The notes below the pieces were generated by a model. That model did no database searches and was not told where the DNA came from. It saw nothing but the letters and a program-made list of their open reading frames with translations. This document shows positions 24,201 through 31,338 of a stretch of 64,000 nucleotides of DNA, one piece after another. Source of the DNA: Streptomyces globosus (GTDB taxonomy: Bacteria > Actinomycetota > Actinomycetes > Streptomycetales > Streptomycetaceae); assembly GCF_003325375.1 (NCBI RefSeq), contig NZ_CP030862.1, positions 3,165,501 to 3,229,500 of the forward strand. Direction: 5' to 3'. The position numbers were made by a program, and so were the translations under genes. Every line of letters begins with the position of its first letter. Position 1 is the stretch's first letter.

Positions 24201-26253
24201 AACGGACCAGCTCCTCGCGGGCGCCCTGCGCGGCGTCATCGGCAGCGGCTACTACCACTGGAACGCGGACCGGGACGTCGCCCACCGCTTCCTGCACCGC
24301 CTCGCCGCCGCGTCCGCCGACACCGGCGCCGCCCCCGTACCGGGCCGGCTGCACTTCGACGCACCCGCTCTGGACCACTCGGGCCTGCCGTTCACGGCGA
24401 TGCTCGACCACCCCGCGGCAATCGCCTACCGGGCCGTCGGGCCCGCCGCGAACGACGCGCAGCGGGCGGCCCTGTGCACCGTCCTCGCGCAGATCGACGC
24501 CCTCGGACTGGCCTCCGCCCAGGAGTCCGCCGACCGCTGGCGCCGCGTCCGCGTCCACCTCGACGACCGCCACCTCACCACCCCTGACGGCCGGGACCGC
24601 AACGTGTCGCACCGCAGCGTGCTCCCGCTCGGCGGCGGAGCCGCCCTCGGCATCACCGAGGACACCGAAGCCGTGCCCGGCGGGCGCGTGTTCGGGGCCC
24701 TGCTGTACGACCCGTCCGGCCGGTTCACCGTCCCCGGCCCGTACACGCCGAGCGGCGAATCCCCCCTCGGCGACCGCCACCGCGGCCCCGGCTGGCTGGC
24801 CGCCTTCCTCACCGAGGCCGCCGCCCGCGGGCCGGCACCGCTGCACCCGGAAGCCGCCGACGAGTTCGCCCGCCTCACCGGCGTCACCGCGACCGCCGCA
24901 CGGCTGCTGATCGCCGGCCTGCCCAACATCGACAGCTACGAGCACCACTTCCTGCCCGCCGAACTCCGCACCGCCCTCGGCATCAAGGCCGCCGACGCCA
25001 AGATCGCCCGCAACCAGCTCAAGGCCGTACCGCTGGAGGTGCGGCGCGAGGTCGTCGCGGCGCTGCTGCCCGCCGACCCGGCGCGGCTGTGGACCGACGG
25101 CCCGGACGCGGCCGCCGCCGCGGAGGTCTGGAACCGCCGCGTCGGCCGCCGCACCCCCGTCCCCGAGTGGCTGCTCGCCGAGGCGAACCGCGCCGTGCGC
25201 ACCGCCGGCGCCGTGCACGACGCGCTGGGCGACGTCCTCAACCCCGGCGAGTCCGCCGTACTGGGCACCGACACCGCGTGGAAGGTCAACCGCGACCGCG
25301 TCGAGCCCTGCGACCCGAACGGCCCGGCCTTCACCTCGGCCGTGCTGACCACCACCCTCGGGCTGACGGCATGGCTCGCCCACCGGCTGCCCGCCGGCGA
25401 CCCCATGCGGGCCGCCCTGCCGAGCGCCCTGACCGCCGTCCGGGGCCGCCTCGCCGCCCCCGGACTCCTCCTCGACCTCGGCTACTACGCCGACCTGCCC
25501 GGCTTCCGCAAGGCGGCCGGCACCCCCACCGAGACGGGCGAGGGCTACGAGCGGTACGGCGCCGTCGTCATGGCCACCCACGACGACCGCCCGCGCCCCG
25601 CACTGCGCACCAGCCTCCTCGACTCCACCGGCTCCGACCCGTACCTGCCCGCCCTGCGCGGCGACGACCAGGCCGAGACCTCGGTCGAGGCGGCGCTGCG
25701 GTGCGTCCGGGACCCGCGGTTCGCGGCGCTGCTGGCCGATCCGGGGGCGCCGGCGGCGGGCGGTGCCGATGCCGGGGGGACGTGGTGGCCGCAGGATCCG
25801 GGGCGTTCGGTTCCGGAGGTGGTGGCCGCCGTGCAGGAGGCGTGCGGCCTGGGTGCGGATGCGGCGGTGCTGTACCTGATGCTGCTGGCGATGCCGGACC
25901 CGACGGACCGGAACACGGTGCGCTGGACGGGCTGGAAGCCGGCCCGGATGAAGGCGGCGCGGGCGGAACTGGGGGCGACGGACCTGGTGGTGACGGCCGG
26001 CCGGACCCGGGCGGGGCGCACGCTGTTCCTGCCCGGCGGCTGGGCCGAGATGCACACCCCGGTCCTGCCGCTGGAGCAGTGGAAGCTCCCGCTGTACGGC
26101 CTGGCCGCCGGCGCCCGCCCCGCCCTGGGCGTCCTCGTCCCGGCCGAACCTGTCGCCGACCTGTACCGGCGGGCCTGGCAGCGGGTCGCCGACGGCGACG
26201 CCCCCCGCTTCGAGCAGCTCAAGGTCAAGCGCACCCGCGCACGCCGCCGCTGA
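21280..26253 (+). CDS. Very large (1657 aa) conserved protein of the MoxR/VWA module, unknown function
   Basis: The start ATG 21280 overlaps the previous stop. The N-terminus is a Thr tract (MTTTTTTTTTATTATTA) from a run of ACC/ACG codons. The rest has no signal peptide or membrane span. It looks alpha-helical and repeat-like in the first 900 residues (AARLFLAVENTTYAAQLFGRARDAEAQHGL; LRRLARAAGITGNRAEQDYLAELLPLPATLRAAY). A beta-rich middle holds VVEAWPYLIVANERQVRVIDAD and HYVDGALLVFWSSWNTSEVKGYW, which resemble propeller blades. A further helical C-terminus includes IAGLPNIDSYEHHFLPAELR. I recognise no enzyme motif. A scaffold or substrate-recognition role for the downstream MoxR ATPase is a guess from size and linkage. 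A strong hairpin follows the stop. Confidence 0.75.
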   Translation: MTTTTTTTTTATTATTALRAEQLLKAGAVLPVGTPDAGPSAVDLTARAYRHPALPEGRVVVRLAAAELGPAEDLAAGFLGLVPDAAEPPVVGLGQRQALGFPEWVLVHHPEDGHHALAVVPELDRVARQAKNKPKAALDACHELAGRLAAAVPHFLPVFYEQAARLFLAVENTTYAAQLFGRARDAEAQHGLAVDEDRLDAVFLEFALVGALPVKVLTGYAKALSARVGPEEAHARFVRLCVRRTAGGLPPSAQAATELRRLARAAGITGNRAEQDYLAELLPLPATLRAAYGWWKAHRTALVALARREPAVRGTLLELMPPGGDGDLTDLWLEVLEESGATAGLIDAGLPAEERCTDGTSGWLERFHAARHSGWGRRPALPALLDLVERAADRLRAETSAPDREAGLRIGAQDVDLLDLLLSLGIPVADPEEDGTKQRRHHRDRNMNLADWAAGDTRRDLVALAADPRFRPAFQRAAYAFNDAQSGADAMRRLAAAPGGRTMLTEWMQEVAARSTAPGLPRLPDAIQRLSWLPAEALELARDGVAAAAAADLGEITARTLRSGLFEELSWPAWETALAELQPARTTRHGDSLTVVEAWPYLIVANERQVRVIDADSTVLTHDLRAPAGNAYRHGFHYVDGALLVFWSSWNTSEVKGYWHTDPANVFTVGGDRNHWSLRSADVSLPLPGGGRTTGGGILHAGDTALPPERPVLCDGTSYWVWQRREQENGGGWCEYDPADGARGRFSQPAFLADALRGHPADSTLSAGAAWLRPAPAVDGSALGPAADGLLGWHAVRIPGQGWYGRDTAGRSVRLPEDRGMPVAALAVPGDDRPRALTQNWRTLSITDPDGVVTTVTGGDHRSDGFSTGVVQLPPLPFWYALRPRDPEGSAALRAAGADTAAALMKAVATAERTEDLPDLVRAVLPQVTDTRLIAGIIEVARFALKQQRALDAIAARLNPGEAEPARPAEPAGPTDQLLAGALRGVIGSGYYHWNADRDVAHRFLHRLAAASADTGAAPVPGRLHFDAPALDHSGLPFTAMLDHPAAIAYRAVGPAANDAQRAALCTVLAQIDALGLASAQESADRWRRVRVHLDDRHLTTPDGRDRNVSHRSVLPLGGGAALGITEDTEAVPGGRVFGALLYDPSGRFTVPGPYTPSGESPLGDRHRGPGWLAAFLTEAAARGPAPLHPEAADEFARLTGVTATAARLLIAGLPNIDSYEHHFLPAELRTALGIKAADAKIARNQLKAVPLEVRREVVAALLPADPARLWTDGPDAAAAAEVWNRRVGRRTPVPEWLLAEANRAVRTAGAVHDALGDVLNPGESAVLGTDTAWKVNRDRVEPCDPNGPAFTSAVLTTTLGLTAWLAHRLPAGDPMRAALPSALTAVRGRLAAPGLLLDLGYYADLPGFRKAAGTPTETGEGYERYGAVVMATHDDRPRPALRTSLLDSTGSDPYLPALRGDDQAETSVEAALRCVRDPRFAALLADPGAPAAGGADAGGTWWPQDPGRSVPEVVAAVQEACGLGADAAVLYLMLLAMPDPTDRNTVRWTGWKPARMKAARAELGATDLVVTAGRTRAGRTLFLPGGWAEMHTPVLPLEQWKLPLYGLAAGARPALGVLVPAEPVADLYRRAWQRVADGDAPRFEQLKVKRTRARRR

Positions 26254-26280
26254 CCGCAGGCCCCCGCGGGCCGAGAACCG

Positions 26281-26330
26281 CCGCCGGGCCGGCTGCCGTC
26301 CCTTCACGGGGACGTCAGCCGGCCCGGCGG
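26281..26330 (+). terminator. Strong 22-bp hairpin between the 1657-aa gene and the MoxR gene
   Basis: Left arm 26281-26302 and right arm 26309-26330 pair over 22 positions with one mismatch, with a short loop near TTCAC. There is no T-run after it, as is common for actinobacterial terminators. It separates the first two genes of the module from the last three and could act as a terminator, attenuator or processing site setting different expression levels. Confidence 0.6.
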
Positions 26331-26419
26331 GCCGCCCCGCATCCCGGGCCCGCCCCTTCTTCCCGCTCCCCTCCCCGACGTTCCTTCTTCCGATGTCTCC
26401 CACGTACCGAGGACCCGCC

Positions 26420-27583
26420 ATGACCACCACCGCCACCCAAGAACCGCCCGCCCCGGCCCGCCAGACGCTGCCCGCCGAGGAGCGGTACGCCGACGAACTC
26501 GCCTTCCTCGCCGCGCAGGACACCGGCCCCCGCCCGCCCGGCTGGGCGCTCACCCCGCGCGCCGTCGTGACCTTCGTCTGCGGCAGCGACGGCGAGGAGC
26601 TCACCCTGCGCGGGCGCCGGACCGGACTGCCCGCCAAGATGAAGATCGCCCCCAAGTTCGTCGGGGAGCGCGCCCTCGTCGAACGCTGCGTCGTCACCCT
26701 CGCCGGCGAGCGCGGCCTGCTCCTGACCGGCGAGCCCGGCACCGCCAAGTCGATGCTGTCGGAGCTCCTCGCCGCCGCTGTCAGCGGCACCAGCTCCCTC
26801 ACCGTGCAGGGCACCGCCGGCACCACCGAGGACGCCTTCCGCTACGGCTGGAACTACGCCCTCCTCCTCGCCCAGGGCCCCACCCCGCAGGCACTCGTCG
26901 ACTCCCCGGTCCTGTCCGCCATGCGCACCGGCCGCGTCGTCCGCGTCGAGGAGATCACCCGCTGCCTGCCCGAGGTACAGGACGCGCTGGTGTCGATCCT
27001 GTCCGACCGGCGCGTCAGCGTCCCCGAACTGACCGCCACCGAGGACGCCGTGGTCAGCGCCGCCCCCGGCTTCACGGTCATCGCCACCGCCAACCTCCGC
27101 GACCGCGGCGTCTCCGAGATGTCCGCCGCCCTCAAGCGGCGCTTCAACTTCGAGACCGTCGACCCCATCGCCGACGCGGACGCCGAGGCCACCCTGATCC
27201 GCCGCCAGGCCGTCGCGGCCGTGCAGCGCGCCGGCGCCTCCTTCGGCGTCGACGACGCCGTCCTCGACGCCCTCGTCACCGTCTTCCGCGACCTGCGCTC
27301 CGGCCGCTCCGCCGAGGGCTGGGACGTGGAGCGCCCCGGCACCGTGATGTCCACCGCCGAAGCCGTCCAGGTGGCCGCCTCCCTGGGCGTCGCGGCCGCG
27401 TACCTGCCGGGCGGCGACGTCCTCGACCTGCTGCCCGGCCATCTCCTCGGCGTGGTACGCAAGGACGACCCCGCCGACCACGGCCGCCTGCTCGGCTACT
27501 GGGACGGCCCGGTCCGCCGCCGCGCCGAGGACGGCTCGGCCATGTGGCGCCGCCTGTGGGACCTGCGCGGGAGCCTGCGATGA
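26420..27583 (+). CDS. MoxR-like AAA+ ATPase
   Basis: A 387-aa chaperone-type ATPase from ATG 26420. Walker A is GEPGTAKS (104-111). The Walker B region is VVRVEEITRCLPEVQDALVSILSDRRVSVPEL, with E177-E178 where MoxR proteins usually have D-E. Sensor 1 is in IATANLRDRGVSEMSAALKRRFNFE, which also carries the arginine-finger-like RR. MoxR ATPases remodel partner proteins together with VWA-domain adaptors, and such a partner is encoded immediately downstream. The stop overlaps the next ATG (ATGA at 27580-27583). Whether the D-to-E change weakens hydrolysis is unknown. Confidence 0.88.
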   Translation: MTTTATQEPPAPARQTLPAEERYADELAFLAAQDTGPRPPGWALTPRAVVTFVCGSDGEELTLRGRRTGLPAKMKIAPKFVGERALVERCVVTLAGERGLLLTGEPGTAKSMLSELLAAAVSGTSSLTVQGTAGTTEDAFRYGWNYALLLAQGPTPQALVDSPVLSAMRTGRVVRVEEITRCLPEVQDALVSILSDRRVSVPELTATEDAVVSAAPGFTVIATANLRDRGVSEMSAALKRRFNFETVDPIADADAEATLIRRQAVAAVQRAGASFGVDDAVLDALVTVFRDLRSGRSAEGWDVERPGTVMSTAEAVQVAASLGVAAAYLPGGDVLDLLPGHLLGVVRKDDPADHGRLLGYWDGPVRRRAEDGSAMWRRLWDLRGSLR

Positions 27584-30500
27584 CCACCCTCACCGCGGGC
27601 GCGCCGACGCCTCCGGCCGGCCCCGGCCCGGGCGCCGCCGACCCGCGGGCCGCCGTGGACGCCCTCGCCGCGTCCCGGCAGCCCTACCTGCTGGGCGTAC
27701 GCCACCACAGCCCGGCCCTCGCCGCCGTCGTCCCGGCGCTGCTGGACGCCTCCGGCGCCGAGGCCGTCTGCGTGGAGCTGCCCGCCGACTTCCGGCCGTG
27801 GCTGGACCACCTGGCCGACCCCGAGACCGTCGCCCCCGTCGCCCTCGCCGGCACCGGGCGGGGCGGCGGCCTGGCGTTCTACCCGTTCGCCGACTTCTCC
27901 CCGGAGCTGGCGGCGATCCGGTGGGCCCGCCGGCACGGCGCCGAGGTGCTGTGCTGCGACCTGCCGCTCGGCGACCCCGGCTGGACCCCCGGGCAGGCCT
28001 CGGACGCGGCGCCGGGCGCCGCCGACGGCGACGGCCCGGCCGTGCGCGGGCGTACGTACGCGGACGCGCTCAGCGCCTCCGGCACCGGCCGCGACGGCGA
28101 CGACATGTGGGACCGCGCCGTCGAGGTGCTCGCTCCGGGCTGCACGCCCGAGGCCGTCCGCCGGGCCGCCCTCGGCGTCGGCTGGGCACTGCGCCAGGAC
28201 GCCGACGTCCCCGCCGCGGACCTGGCCCGCGAGGCGCGGATGCGCCGCGTCATCGCCGGCGCGGCAGCCGGGGGCAGGCGCGTCGCCGCCGTCATCGGCG
28301 CGTTCCACGCGCCCGCGCTCCTCGACGCCGCGCTCCTCGACACCGACGGCGCGGGCACGGGCAGCGGGGACGCCGCCGGGGACGCCGAGGCCGCCGTCAC
28401 CTCGCTCGTGCCGTACTCCTTCGACCTGCTCGACTCCCGCTCCGGCTACCCCGCCGGCATTCGCGACCCCCGCTGGCAGCAGGCCGTCCTGGAGGCGGGC
28501 GGCGACCCCGGGCGGCTCCGCACCGCGGCATCCGACGCGCTCACCGGCCTGTGCCGGGAGCTGCGCCGCGCCGGCCACACCGCCGGCACCGGAGAGGCCG
28601 CCGAAGCCCTGCGCCTGGCCTGCGACCTGGCCGCCCTGCGGGGCCTGCCCGCGCCCGGACGCGGCGAACTCCTGGAGGCCGTCACCACCGTCCTCGGCCA
28701 GGGCGAGCCCCTCGGCCGCGGCCGGGCCCTGGCCCGCGCCCTCGAAGCCGTGTTCGTGGGCACGGGCCGCGGCCGCATCACCCCGCACGCCCCGCGCTCC
28801 GGCCTCGGGCCCGGCGTCGAAGCGGAGCTCACCGAACTGCGGCTGCCCGGCCCACAGGACCCCGCCTCCCGCGAGATCCGCCTCGACCCCCTGCGCTCCC
28901 CGCTCGACCGCCGGCGCGAGGTGCTCCTACAGCGCCTCGCCGTCCTCGGCGCCGGATACGGAGAGGCCCTCGACGTGGCCGGCACCGGCGACGGCACCGC
29001 GCTCGGCACCAAGTGGCGGCTGAAGTGGACGCCGTCCGTCCCGGCCCGGCTGGACCTCGCCGGGGCCCGCGGCGTCACCGCGGCCCAGGCCGCCGCCGGA
29101 ACGCTCGGCGAGACCGCCCGCCGGGCCGCCGCCGACGGCGGACCGACCCCGCAGCAGATCCTCGCCGGCCTGGCCGACGCTGCCCGCTGCGACCTGCCCG
29201 AACTGGCCGGTGCACGCCTGGAGGAGGCCGCCGCCGTCCTGCCGCAGACCGCGGCCCTGCCCGAACTCCTCGAAGCGCTCGACCTGCTGGAAGGGCTCGC
29301 CCGCGGGCACTTCCCGCTGGACTCGGACGGCCTGTGCGAGGCCGCCGGCGCCCTCACCGGCGAACTCGTCGAGGCCGCCGTACGCGCCCTGCCCGGCCTG
29401 GCCGGCAGCGAGGACCCCGCCGACGCACGGGCGCTCGTCGCCCTCGCCGACCGGGCCGCCGGCCGCCACCTCGGCCTGCGGATGGACGACGCCCTCACCG
29501 CGCTCGCGGCCGACGGCTCCCCCCTGATGCAGGGCGCGGCCCTCGCCGTACGGGTCCTGCTCGACCTCGACCCCGCCGACGGGCTCGGAGCCCGCGCCGC
29601 CGGCTGGATCGACGGCGCCTCCACCCTCGAGGCGCGCCGCGCGCTGACGCGCCGTCTGGGCGGGCTGCTCACCGCGGCCGGGCCGCTGCTGCAGTCCTCC
29701 GCGGCCGCACTCCTCCCCGTGCTGGACCGCGTCGACTCACTCGCCGACACGGACTTCCTGGACCGGCTCCCGGCCCTCCGCGGCGGCTTCGACACGCTGG
29801 CCCCCGCCGCCCGCGAGCGGCTCCTGGCCACCGTCACCGAACGCCTCGGCGACCGCATCGACCTCACCCTCGACGCACCGCCCGCGCTGCTCGCCCTGTG
29901 GGCGGCCGCGGACGCCGCCGGAGCCGCCGCCCTGAAGGCCCTCCCGCGTCCGGACCGCCCCGCCCCCGCAGACCCCGCCGCCGCGGACCCGGCCGCCGCG
30001 GACCCGGCCGCCGCGGACCCGGCCGCCGCCGAAGCCGGCGCACGACCGCCGGCCGCACCGGCAACCGCCGCGTACTCCGCAGCGGACGGGGAGGCGGCCG
30101 GCGCCGCCGCGGACGGAGCGCAGGCCGGGCCGCCCGCACCGGCCGCGGTGCCCGCACCGCCCGCGGACGCGGATCCCGTGGGGACCGGCGCCGCAGGGGG
30201 CGCCGTACGGCTCGGACCCGCCGACCGCTGGCGGCTGCTCCTCGGCCGGCAGCGCGACCGGCTCCCCGCCGGCGCCCGCCGGTACGCCCGCGCCCTCGAC
30301 GAGCTGTACGGCACCGGCCGCGGCGAGGGCTCCGCCGACCTCGACGGCGGCACCGGCGCCGGCTCCGGCACGGGCGGCGGCCAGGACGCCTCCTTCCCCA
30401 CGGCCCGCGAATGGGCCGAGGAACTGCAGGCGCTCTTCGGCGCGGACGTCCGCGAGGAAGTCCTCGCCGCCGCCGCCGACACCGGCCGCAGCGACGTGCT

Positions 30501-31338
30501 GACGCAGCTCGACCCCGCGTCCGTACGGCCCTCCGTGGAACTCCTCAGCTCCGTGCTGTCCCTCGCGGGCGGCCTGCCCGAGGCCCAGCTCGCCCGCCTG
30601 CGCCCCCTCGTGCGGCGCCTGGTCGACGAACTCGCCAAGGAGCTGGCCACCCGGCTGCGCCCCGCCCTGTCGGGCCTCAACACGCCGCGCCCCAGCCGCC
30701 GCCCCGGCGGGCGGCTCGACCTGGACCGCACCCTGCGGGCCAACCTGGCGCACACGCGGCGGCTCGACGACGGACGCCTCGTCGTCGTCCCCGAGCGGCC
30801 CGTCTTCCACACGCGGGCCCGCCGCGAGGCCGACTGGCGGCTGGTCCTCGTCGTCGACGTCTCCGGCTCCATGGAGGCGTCCGTCATCTGGTCGGCGCTC
30901 ACCGCCGCGGTCCTGGGCGGCGTACCGACCCTGTCGACGCACTTCCTCGCCTTCTCCACCCAGGTCGTGGACCTCACCGACCGCGTCGAGGACCCGCTGT
31001 CGCTGCTCCTGGAGGTCCGCGTCGGCGGGGGCACCCACATCGCCGCGGGCCTGGCCCACGCGCGCTCCCTGATCACGGTGCCGAGCCGGACCCTCGTCGT
31101 CGTGGTCAGCGACTTCGAGGAGGGCGCCCCCATCGGCGGACTCCTCGGCGAGGTGCGGGCGCTCGCCGCGTCCGGCGCCCACCTGATGGGCTGCGCCGCC
31201 CTCGACGACACCGGAACCCCCCGCTACTCGGTGTCCGTCGCGCGGCAGCTCGTCGCGGCCGGCATGCCGGTGGCCGCCCTCAGCCCGCTCGCCCTCGCCC
31301 GCTGGGTGGGCGACCGCCTCCGTGGAGAAACCCGTTGA
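27580..31338 (+). CDS. DUF5682 - VWA (CoxE-like) fusion protein, partner of the MoxR ATPase
   Basis: A 1252-aa protein. The N-terminal half has the DUF5682 signature: YLLGVRHHSPALAAVVPALLD, CVELPADFRPWL, FYPFADFSPELAAIRWARRHGAEVLCCDLPL, and IGAFHAPALLD. A low-complexity linker includes four DPAAA units (encoded at 29971-30030). The C-terminal VWA domain carries the MIDAS residues D-x-S-G-S in VVDVSGSM (D1093 on), a Thr in GGGTHIAAGL and Asp in VVSDFEEG, so it should bind a divalent ion and a ligand. VWA proteins next to MoxR act as substrate adaptors. It overlaps both neighbours by four bases: ATGA at the start and TTGA at the stop. Confidence 0.88.
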   Translation: MTTLTAGAPTPPAGPGPGAADPRAAVDALAASRQPYLLGVRHHSPALAAVVPALLDASGAEAVCVELPADFRPWLDHLADPETVAPVALAGTGRGGGLAFYPFADFSPELAAIRWARRHGAEVLCCDLPLGDPGWTPGQASDAAPGAADGDGPAVRGRTYADALSASGTGRDGDDMWDRAVEVLAPGCTPEAVRRAALGVGWALRQDADVPAADLAREARMRRVIAGAAAGGRRVAAVIGAFHAPALLDAALLDTDGAGTGSGDAAGDAEAAVTSLVPYSFDLLDSRSGYPAGIRDPRWQQAVLEAGGDPGRLRTAASDALTGLCRELRRAGHTAGTGEAAEALRLACDLAALRGLPAPGRGELLEAVTTVLGQGEPLGRGRALARALEAVFVGTGRGRITPHAPRSGLGPGVEAELTELRLPGPQDPASREIRLDPLRSPLDRRREVLLQRLAVLGAGYGEALDVAGTGDGTALGTKWRLKWTPSVPARLDLAGARGVTAAQAAAGTLGETARRAAADGGPTPQQILAGLADAARCDLPELAGARLEEAAAVLPQTAALPELLEALDLLEGLARGHFPLDSDGLCEAAGALTGELVEAAVRALPGLAGSEDPADARALVALADRAAGRHLGLRMDDALTALAADGSPLMQGAALAVRVLLDLDPADGLGARAAGWIDGASTLEARRALTRRLGGLLTAAGPLLQSSAAALLPVLDRVDSLADTDFLDRLPALRGGFDTLAPAARERLLATVTERLGDRIDLTLDAPPALLALWAAADAAGAAALKALPRPDRPAPADPAAADPAAADPAAADPAAAEAGARPPAAPATAAYSAADGEAAGAAADGAQAGPPAPAAVPAPPADADPVGTGAAGGAVRLGPADRWRLLLGRQRDRLPAGARRYARALDELYGTGRGEGSADLDGGTGAGSGTGGGQDASFPTAREWAEELQALFGADVREEVLAAAADTGRSDVLTQLDPASVRPSVELLSSVLSLAGGLPEAQLARLRPLVRRLVDELAKELATRLRPALSGLNTPRPSRRPGGRLDLDRTLRANLAHTRRLDDGRLVVVPERPVFHTRARREADWRLVLVVDVSGSMEASVIWSALTAAVLGGVPTLSTHFLAFSTQVVDLTDRVEDPLSLLLEVRVGGGTHIAAGLAHARSLITVPSRTLVVVVSDFEEGAPIGGLLGEVRALAASGAHLMGCAALDDTGTPRYSVSVARQLVAAGMPVAALSPLALARWVGDRLRGETR
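29971..30030 (+). repeat. Four in-frame 15-bp repeats encoding DPAAA
   Basis: Units of GACCC(C/G)GCCGCCGC(G/C) repeat without interruption inside the DUF5682-VWA gene, between its two domains. Being a multiple of three, copy-number change would only alter linker length. Confidence 0.85.

Noticed and set aside
21241..26826. An 1861-residue open frame antisense to the large module protein
   Set aside because: It runs exactly opposite a strand with strong coding bias, is dominated by Gly/Val/Ala-type low-complexity translation, and arises because GC-rich third positions suppress stops in the antisense frame.
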